Positions 1-4,258 of a stretch of 6,427 nucleotides of DNA are shown piece by piece (the first letter of the stretch is position 1; each line of letters begins with the position of its first letter). Both the position numbers and the translations under genes were made by a program. The notes under the pieces are model-generated. The model made no database searches, had not been told where the DNA came from, and was given only the letters and a program-made list of their open reading frames with translations. The DNA comes from an uncultured Litoreibacter sp. (GTDB lineage Bacteria > Pseudomonadota > Alphaproteobacteria > Rhodobacterales > Rhodobacteraceae). The stretch spans positions 1 through 6,427 of the forward strand of contig CALFWN010000012.1 in NCBI GenBank assembly GCA_937928335.1, in the 5' to 3' direction.

Positions 1-267
1 GCAGAGACGCTGATTGGCGCGGCTTTGGTCTTCGGGATGTATGAGGGCATCATCACATTATGGCTCTCGCCCATCGCGTTCAGCCTGCTGGGAGCGGTGT
101 TTTTGTCTTTTATTTCAGGGGTTAAGCTGGATCGCTTTGAATGGACCCGTCGACAGATGGGAACGGCGGAAGTGTTCAATGCGCCGTCGATCATTCAGGC
201 GGCAAAGCATGAGAGGCTGCGGTTGAAGCAGGCGCTCGATAAGGCCGATCACGTCCCCGCAGAATAG
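1..267 (+). CDS. C-terminal part of an unrecognised small membrane protein (5' end outside window)
   Basis: The frame is open from base 1 to a TAG stop at 265-267, giving 88 visible residues. No convincing ribosome binding site precedes any internal start codon, so the gene most likely begins upstream of the window. The first ~45 residues are strongly hydrophobic (AALVFGMYEGIITLWLSPIA onward) and could form one or two membrane segments. They are followed by a basic/amphipathic cytoplasmic-looking tail with KLDRFEWTRRQMG and a helical, charged C-terminus. I see no catalytic motif and do not recognise the family. A stem-loop begins 11 nt after the stop and could end its transcript. It runs toward the five-gene minus-strand operon, so the two transcription units are convergent. 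The coding call is supported by the hydrophobic/charged segmentation and the open frame; the function is unknown. Confidence 0.6.
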   Translation, partial: AETLIGAALVFGMYEGIITLWLSPIAFSLLGAVFLSFISGVKLDRFEWTRRQMGTAEVFNAPSIIQAAKHERLRLKQALDKADHVPAE

Positions 268-277
268 GCGCAGAGCC

Positions 278-309
278 GTTTTGCCACAAAATGGGGCAAA
301 ACTTTTGGG
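278..309 (+). terminator. Possible intrinsic terminator after the membrane-protein gene
   Basis: A perfect 8-bp inverted repeat, GTTTTGCC (278-285) and GGCAAAAC (295-302), encloses a 9-nt loop. It is followed directly by TTTTGGG and starts 11 nt after the stop codon at 267. The stem is only half G/C and the T run is just four bases, so termination would be weak. Its position straight after a stop codon is the main support. Confidence 0.4.
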
Positions 310-323
310 CCGATTTCCCAAAA
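303..323. repeat. Second stem-loop, 7-bp inverted repeat
   Basis: TTTTGGG (303-309) and CCCAAAA (317-323) are exact reverse complements with a 7-nt loop. The left arm is also the T-run of the preceding hairpin, so the two structures lie end to end and share bases 303-309. Read on the minus strand the hairpin lies about 100 nt beyond the esterase stop and could help end the convergent operon. It could equally be part of one compound bidirectional terminator. Confidence 0.35.
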
Positions 324-376
324 TGTACAAAACTCAGCGCCGAAAATCGTAACCTCTTGTTAACATATCGGCGGAT

Positions 377-397
377 TTACCCACAGGCTGTGGATAA
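377..397. promoter_or_regulatory. Head-to-head pair of DnaA-box-like 9-mers (or hairpin end of the operon)
   Basis: Bases 389-397 read TGTGGATAA, whose reverse complement TTATCCACA is the classical DnaA-box consensus. Bases 377-385 read TTACCCACA, one base off that consensus and in the opposite orientation. A 3-base spacer (GGC) separates them. The pair lies 28 bases past the minus-strand esterase stop. As minus-strand RNA the two arms form a 9-bp stem with one U-G wobble and a 3-nt loop, so a transcript-end hairpin is the alternative reading; no U tract follows. The match is visible; any role in DnaA binding is inference. Confidence 0.4.
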
Positions 398-424
398 GAT
401 CATGCCCCGGCCATAGGGACGAGA

Positions 425-1255
425 TCAGCCGGAAGAGAGATCGAGCCCCTCGAACCAGTCAAGCGCGGTCTCGGACCAGCCTTTCGGGATGCCGTGGGCT
501 CCGGGGTGGAGGATAAATTCCAGCGCGCCGGTTTCGCAGCTCTCCCATTTGCGATGCCAGAAATCGCCTGACGTGTCGAAACTGTCGGCGCGGCGGCCCC
601 GGCAGCCATTGGTCTCGCGCCAGACCTGCATCGCGTAAAACACATCGCCCTGTTCGATATCCGCGACGCTGAGCGGGCGGCCTTCAAGGGGGACGGTCTT
701 GTCTTTCCAGCCGTGGGTGTGGAGCAGCCTGACCGGGCCTTTGCAGGCGTCAATCTCGGGATGGGGACGCCAGAAGCTGCCAGCCACCGGCGCATAGGCT
801 GTGGCCAGATCGGGGGCGTCGCAGGCCATGTAGCTGACCATCGAGCCGCCGATGGAGAAACCTGCCAGAAGCACCCGGTCGCGGTCGATGCCGTGATTGC
901 GCGCGGCGTCGTCGAGGATTTCGCGCATGAAGGCGATCTCGTCGCGCTGTTTGGGCCGGGCGGGGTGGAAGGACCAGCCGGGGCCGAAGCGTGAATTGGG
1001 GCGTTGCAACCCGTTGGGGCCAATGACGGCATAGCCACGGCTAAGCGCGGTGCTCATGCGCATCGCCTGTTTGCCATTGCCGCCCGCGCCGTGGAGAAAC
1101 AGCAACACGGGCGGGGCGGTGACGCCATCAGGCAGCATGATGTGATATTCGCCCAGCGATGTGGTGCAGGGCGTGTCAGTGCCATCAGCGCAGCCTGCAT
1201 GGGCCTGCGTGCTCATCAGCAGGGCGGCGGCGGCCAGCGTGGTGGCGCGCCTCAT
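425..1255 (-). CDS. Secreted PHB-depolymerase-like (LpqC-type) alpha/beta-hydrolase esterase
   Basis: This 276-aa protein has a Sec signal peptide (residues 1-20, ending AHA before Gly21), so it should act in the periplasm or outside the cell. It carries the serine-hydrolase marks of the polyhydroxybutyrate depolymerase/feruloyl-esterase-like family. These are an oxyanion-hole HG motif in LLFLHGAGGNG (His55-Gly56), the nucleophile elbow GFSIGG with Ser134, a likely catalytic Asp185 in HTHGWKDKTVP, and His254 in HPGAHGIPKGW. The mature part has six cysteines (22, 30, 145, 171, 218, 240), which could form disulfides. The length fits a single catalytic domain without a substrate-binding domain. 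It is the last gene of the operon: its ATG overlaps the rhodanese TGA (ATGA), and no clear ribosome binding site is seen, so translation is probably coupled. The substrate cannot be told; a polyester or an aromatic/acyl ester are both possible. Confidence 0.85.
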   Translation of the reverse strand: MRRATTLAAAALLMSTQAHAGCADGTDTPCTTSLGEYHIMLPDGVTAPPVLLFLHGAGGNGKQAMRMSTALSRGYAVIGPNGLQRPNSRFGPGWSFHPARPKQRDEIAFMREILDDAARNHGIDRDRVLLAGFSIGGSMVSYMACDAPDLATAYAPVAGSFWRPHPEIDACKGPVRLLHTHGWKDKTVPLEGRPLSVADIEQGDVFYAMQVWRETNGCRGRRADSFDTSGDFWHRKWESCETGALEFILHPGAHGIPKGWSETALDWFEGLDLSSG

Positions 1256-1725
1256 GGGGCTTTGTTGAGCGGCAGGTCGCGTTTGATCCAGCCGGGGCCA
1301 CGCCTGTTGCCAAGCATCCCTTCCGGCACATCGATTACATTGGTAAAGCCCGCGGCGATCAGCTTGTTATTCTCGCGCGCGGAGCGCACGCCGCGTGCGC
1401 AGATCAGGGCCAGCGGCGCGGAGCGGTCGCCGCCCACCAGCTTGTCGAGCTGTTCGATGAAATCGTCGCGGCGCAGATCGAGGCGCACGGCATGTTCGCC
1501 CGAGCCTGTCTTGGCCCATTCATCGGGACGGCGGATATCGACAAGCGTGATTTTGCCTTCTCCCGCCAGCCTGTGGGCGGTGGGCGGGTCGAGGTTTTCA
1601 GCCGCGCTGGCCTCGGTGATCACGGCATAGAACAGGTTGCGCCCGCCCGCAGCATAGAGCCCGGCCGCGCCAATGGCCGTGACGCCGCCTGCAAGAAAGG
1701 CGCGGCGGGTGAGTTTGGAGGCCAT
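1252..1725 (-). CDS. Tat-exported single-domain rhodanese-like protein
   Basis: This 157-aa protein starts with a twin-arginine signal (LTRRAFLAGG, Arg7-Arg8), a hydrophobic stretch to about residue 28 and a likely cleavage site ASA/A after residue 41. A single rhodanese domain follows. LVDIRRPDEW (residues 61-70) is the usual strand/turn of the fold. The active-site loop is CARGVRS with Cys109 and Arg114, fitting C-x4-R. The GMLGNRRGPGW end is also typical. Rhodaneses carry a persulfide on this cysteine and move sulfur to acceptors such as cyanide, thiols or proteins; the natural acceptor here is unknown. Its ATG overlaps the SCO stop by one base (TGATG), with a GGGAG-like Shine-Dalgarno 8 nt upstream inside the SCO gene. 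Tat export suggests it folds in the cytoplasm before release, or works in the periplasm beside the SCO protein. Confidence 0.88.
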   Translation of the reverse strand: MASKLTRRAFLAGGVTAIGAAGLYAAGGRNLFYAVITEASAAENLDPPTAHRLAGEGKITLVDIRRPDEWAKTGSGEHAVRLDLRRDDFIEQLDKLVGGDRSAPLALICARGVRSARENNKLIAAGFTNVIDVPEGMLGNRRGPGWIKRDLPLNKAP

Positions 1726-2327
1726 CAGCCCAGCTCCCTTGTATATTTTGCCACGATGCCTGCCGCCTGCGCAGGGGTCACGATAGGGGGCACGAGGGTC
1801 AGAAACTTGCCCTGCGCATCGAGCAGATAGACAAAGCTGCCATGCGCATAGACGGGGCCAAATTCAGGGTCCACGAACACCTCTTCCTTCTCGATGGAAT
1901 AGGCATCATAGGCCACTTGCAGCTCGGCCTCAGTGCCGGTCAGACCGACAAATTCGGGGTGAAATTTTGCGAGCTTCGGCCCCATCGTGTCGACCGTGTC
2001 GCGCACCGGATCGACGGTGATCATGACAGGCGTGATCTCCATGCCCTGCGCCTCGATTTCGGCGACGACCTCGACCATCATCGGGAACACGGCGGAGCAG
2101 ATTTCCTGACAATTGACATAGCCGAAGAACAGCAATTGCGGGCGGCCCTGCGGGTCGACCTGCGTGTAGCTTTCGCCGTTCTGGTCGGTCAGCGTATAGG
2201 CCCCGCCCAGATCAAGAGGCAAAGGGTCAAAGGGCAGGGGTGTCTCGGCCAGGGCAGGCGTGGCCAAAGCGGGTATAGCCAGGGCCAGGCCAAGCATGCC
2301 GGCGCGGATCATCGGGACGGTTTGCAT
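1725..2327 (-). CDS. SCO1/SenC-family periplasmic copper/thiol protein
   Basis: From the ATG at 2327 this is a 200-aa protein with a signal peptide ending ALA at residue 27. The mature part is a thioredoxin-fold SCO domain. It has FFGYVNCQEIC with the CxxxC pair Cys73/Cys77, VMITVDPVRDT (102-111), the FVGLTGTEAEL segment, and the distal ligand His162 in YAHGSFVYLLDAQGKFL. SCO proteins bind copper through these two Cys and the His and help assemble the CuA site of cytochrome oxidase or act as thiol-disulfide reductases. The loop departs from the common CPDVC form, and the usual D-H-S is A-H-G here. A longer open frame reaches back to 2570 but lies inside the upstream gene and lacks a signal peptide. 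The chosen start has AGG six bases upstream and gives a clean signal. It is preceded by the 189-aa gene (7-nt gap) and overlaps the rhodanese by 1 nt. Confidence 0.9.
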   Translation of the reverse strand: MQTVPMIRAGMLGLALAIPALATPALAETPLPFDPLPLDLGGAYTLTDQNGESYTQVDPQGRPQLLFFGYVNCQEICSAVFPMMVEVVAEIEAQGMEITPVMITVDPVRDTVDTMGPKLAKFHPEFVGLTGTEAELQVAYDAYSIEKEEVFVDPEFGPVYAHGSFVYLLDAQGKFLTLVPPIVTPAQAAGIVAKYTRELG

Positions 2328-2334
2328 CAAAGGC

Positions 2335-2904
2335 CTAACGGGTGATCTCATAGGCTTCCTCGGGCGAGAGCCCCAGACCCAGATGGCCGCTATCGGCGAT
2401 GATTGCATTGACGCGCGGGTCGCGGCGGAACCACGGGCCTTTGCCTTTGGCGTCGGGATGTTTGGCAGCCCAGACCTTGGTCCATTTATTGGCTTTGGCC
2501 CAATCGGCATCCCCGGCCTCCTTGATCGTCTGGACCAGATAGATATTGGTCGCACCGGGGATCTCCTCATCCTCGATCAGCAGCCCGTCAACATCGACCA
2601 TCTTGCCGCAATAGGGCAGCAGATCGGAGGCCGCGCCATTGAACGAGCTTTGCGAGTTCTTGTTGGGGTAGACCAGCACATTATCGGCAGAGCGAAGCAG
2701 CCCGAGCTGGCGCCCCTCGGCGCATTGATTTGCGCAATCACCGGCGACATTGCACAGGATATCGACCACCTCCGCCTCGAACGTGGCGGGGACCTCCGCA
2801 TAGAGGTTCCACGACTTGGCGTTGGAGCCTGCGGAGAAATCCTGCGCGACCAGCGGGGTTGCGACCAGGGCCAGTGCGGCGGCGAGTGTTTTGAGATATG
2901 TCAT
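2335..2904 (-). CDS. Secreted cysteine protein of unknown function, paralog-like to its upstream neighbour
   Basis: This 189-aa protein has a signal peptide (MTYLKTLAAALALVATPLVA, cleavage after residue 20). I do not recognise a named family. The core (residues ~42-128) has FEAEVVDILC with Cys51, then CANQC (Cys57 and Cys61), then QLGLL, VLVYPNKN, a fourth cysteine in LLPYCGK (Cys99) and VDVDGLLI...NIYLVQTI. This order matches the neighbouring 151-aa protein well enough by eye to suggest common ancestry. A C-terminal extension (about 130-189) rich in Trp, Lys and Asp (WAKANKWTKVWAAKHPDAKG, then GPWFRRDPRVNAII) has no counterpart there. The start has a good Shine-Dalgarno, GAGGGG, 7 bases upstream and overlapping the previous stop. 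A periplasmic role next to a SCO protein suggests metal or thiol chemistry; this is inference. Confidence 0.85.
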   Translation of the reverse strand: MTYLKTLAAALALVATPLVAQDFSAGSNAKSWNLYAEVPATFEAEVVDILCNVAGDCANQCAEGRQLGLLRSADNVLVYPNKNSQSSFNGAASDLLPYCGKMVDVDGLLIEDEEIPGATNIYLVQTIKEAGDADWAKANKWTKVWAAKHPDAKGKGPWFRRDPRVNAIIADSGHLGLGLSPEEAYEITR

Positions 2905-2915
2905 GCTGTTGCCCC

Positions 2916-3371
2916 TCAGTTTTTAGGCTTGGGAATGGCGAAACCGGGCACCACGCCGTAATCTTCATGGTTGAGATTGGTGATGCCGCGATCCTCAACG
3001 ACCGCCTCGACCACCAGATAGTTCAGCCCGTCGCGCTTGTAGAGCATCCCGTCTGCCACGATCTCGTGGCTGGCCAGCGTCAGCTGCGTGTCGCCCGAGG
3101 CCGACTGGTCCTCGCCATTGATCTTGATGACCATATAGACCTCGCCATCTTCGCCCAGCAGCCCCACGGGGATACCACCGGCCGAGCACCACAGCGCGCA
3201 GGTGTGATGCGCCGAGCCCACCACCGCGTCGGGGCCGCCCATGACGCCGGAGAAATAACACCATGTATCGATGATCTCGCCGGTGATCTGGACGCGTTCG
3301 CCTTCCGCCGCGAGGGCCGGGGCTGCCGCGAGGGCCAAGCCCGCTGCGGCGATGGTGGTTTTGAGGGACAT
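2916..3371 (-). CDS. Secreted Cys/His protein of unknown function, first gene of the operon
   Basis: This 151-aa protein has a signal peptide with cleavage after ALA or ALAA (residue 21 or 22). The mature part opens with VQITGEIIDTWCYFSGVMGG (Cys38), then SAHHTCALWCSAGGIPVGLL carrying His55, His56, Cys58 and Cys62. It continues with strands EVYMVIKING and MLYKRDGLNYLVVEAV. From memory, secreted or membrane proteins of unknown function share the pattern G-E-[IV]-[IV]-D-x-x-C, then H-x-x-C-A-x-x-C and G-[IV]-P; I cannot name an established family. The Cys/His cluster could bind a metal, heme or form disulfides. The ATG has GGAG 7 bases upstream. It is followed after 11 nt by the 189-aa paralog-like gene and heads the operon, so the operon promoter should lie between 3372 and about 3500. 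Confidence 0.86.
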   Translation of the reverse strand: MSLKTTIAAAGLALAAAPALAAEGERVQITGEIIDTWCYFSGVMGGPDAVVGSAHHTCALWCSAGGIPVGLLGEDGEVYMVIKINGEDQSASGDTQLTLASHEIVADGMLYKRDGLNYLVVEAVVEDRGITNLNHEDYGVVPGFAIPKPKN

Positions 3372-3396
3372 GAATGCGCTCCGTATTTTGTGGATT

Positions 3397-3410
3397 TTCT
3401 TGATTCTTGA
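3397..3410. repeat. Tandem 7-bp direct repeat upstream of the operon
   Basis: TTCTTGA occurs twice in direct tandem (3397-3403 and 3404-3410), 26 bases upstream of the operon's first ATG. On the minus strand it reads TCAAGAA twice, in the A-rich leader before the gene. The junction contains GATTC, a GANTC methylation site of the CcrM type found in alphaproteobacteria. It may be part of an operator or of the promoter region, but I could not place convincing -35 and -10 boxes around it. Confidence 0.3.
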
Positions 3411-3475
3411 CGTGAGGGTAACAAGAAAACCGGGGCGGGGCGCATCACTTTCTGGTTAAGCCTTCCGGTTGATCC

Positions 3476-3500
3476 CCGGGCGGTGGCTATTGCCGCCCGG
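3476..3500 (-). terminator. GC-rich hairpin after the LOG-family gene
   Basis: CCGGGCGG (3476-3483) and CCGCCCGG (3493-3500) are exact reverse complements with a 9-nt loop. The structure starts 21 nt beyond the minus-strand stop of the LOG-family gene and lies before the five-gene operon. No T run follows on the minus strand, so it may only slow polymerase or protect the 3' end, or it may be part of an operon leader. Position and stem strength are the only support. Confidence 0.35.
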
Positions 3501-3521
3501 TGAATGCAGCCTGCTGCCCTG

Positions 3522-4085
3522 CTAGGCCCAGCCGGCTTGCAGCGTGGCGGCCATGTCACTGGCTGTGTCGCAGGTGGTGACAAACTCCAGCATGGAGGCA
3601 TCGGCGAAGCCTTGCGCGACCACATGGCGGGTGAGCGCCAGCAGCGGGTCCCAATAGCCATTGGTGTTGAGCAGCAGGATCGGCTTGTCATGCAGCCCCA
3701 GCTGACGCCATGTGAGCACCTCGAAGAACTCGTCAAGCGAGCCCGCGCCGCCGGGCAGCACCACGATGGCGTCAGAGTTCATATACATCACCTTCTTGCG
3801 CTCGTGCATATTCTCGGTGACGACGAAGGTGCTGAGGTCGCGCTTGCCGACCTCGCGGTCAAACAGATGCACCGGGATCACGCCGAACACCTCGGCGCCG
3901 CCTGCTTGGGCCGCTTTGGCGACCTCCCCCATCAGACCGACATCGCCCGCGCCATAGACCAGCCGCCAGCCATTTTGCGCGATCAGCCTGCCTGCGTCGC
4001 GGGCGGCCTGCGCAAAGGCCGGGTCCGCCCCCATGCGCGAGCCACAATAGACACAGACGGAACGGGGCAAGGGTGTTGCAGGCAT
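3522..4085 (-). CDS. LOG-family protein (TIGR00730-type Rossmann-fold nucleotide phosphoribohydrolase)
   Basis: This 187-aa protein shows the complete LOG signature. It begins with SVCVYCGSRMGADP (residues 9-22), then WRLVYGAGDVGLMG (40-53), then MHERKKVMYMNSDAIVVLPG (from residue 93) with Arg96 and Lys97. The hallmark PGGAGSLDE (111-119) is the P-G-G-x-G-[ST]-x-x-E motif, ending in Glu119. Family members cleave ribose 5-phosphate from nucleoside 5'-monophosphates. In plants and some bacteria this activates cytokinins; in most bacteria the physiological substrate is not settled. The length is typical and no signal peptide is present, so it is cytoplasmic. The start at 4085 leaves only an AGGA about 11 bases upstream, a rather long spacing, but no downstream ATG precedes the conserved CVYCGS strand. 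It is divergent from the LysM gene and separated by 150 nt from the secreted-protein operon. Confidence 0.92.
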   Translation of the reverse strand: MPATPLPRSVCVYCGSRMGADPAFAQAARDAGRLIAQNGWRLVYGAGDVGLMGEVAKAAQAGGAEVFGVIPVHLFDREVGKRDLSTFVVTENMHERKKVMYMNSDAIVVLPGGAGSLDEFFEVLTWRQLGLHDKPILLLNTNGYWDPLLALTRHVVAQGFADASMLEFVTTCDTASDMAATLQAGWA

Positions 4086-4134
4086 AAGGCGCGGGGTCCT
4101 GATTTTGGAGGAAACAAGCGGATGTGACTTGCTT

Positions 4135-4163
4135 TTGCCATGTGTTAAAGGGCCTGCTAGGTT
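4135..4163 (+). promoter_or_regulatory. Candidate promoter of the LysM-protein gene
   Basis: TTGCCA (4135-4140) matches five of six bases of the sigma-70-type -35 box. After 17 bases comes TAGGTT (4158-4163), a weak -10 that is preceded by TG one base before (TGCTAGGTT), the extended -10 form. Transcription would start near 4170, giving a leader of about 90 nt. Prediction by eye only; alphaproteobacterial promoters are often degenerate. Confidence 0.35.
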
Positions 4164-4213
4164 CGCACAAGTCCGCGAGGGCAGGTATGCCGCAAGAGGT
4201 GCCGCGCCGCGGT

Positions 4214-4258
4214 CGGGCCAACGTATAGGCCCGCATTTGGGGGAAAAAGGAACAGGCG
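4214..4258 (+). promoter_or_regulatory. Leader hairpin and ribosome binding site of the LysM-protein gene
   Basis: CGGGCC (4214-4219) and GGCCCG (4228-4233) form a 6-bp all-GC stem with an 8-nt loop. Fourteen bases farther lies a clear Shine-Dalgarno AAGGAA (4247-4252), six bases before the ATG at 4259. The ribosome binding site fixes the start. The hairpin might stabilise the mRNA or tune translation, but nothing shows a specific regulatory role. Confidence 0.5.

Noticed and set aside
400..1038. 212-codon minus-strand frame overlapping the esterase
   Set aside because: Same strand but another frame, Ala/Pro/Arg-rich, and it lacks the serine-hydrolase motifs seen in the 276-aa frame.
1004..1830. 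Plus-strand open frames opposite the esterase, rhodanese and SCO genes
   Set aside because: No signal peptide, motif or ribosome binding site. The minus-strand genes there have recognisable catalytic motifs and coupled junctions.
2328..2570. N-terminal extension of the SCO protein to a 281-aa product
   Set aside because: The extra 81 residues are Arg/Pro-rich, lie antiparallel to nothing but fully inside the same-strand 189-aa gene in another frame, and would bury the signal peptide. The ATG at 2327 has an AGG site and a clean signal.
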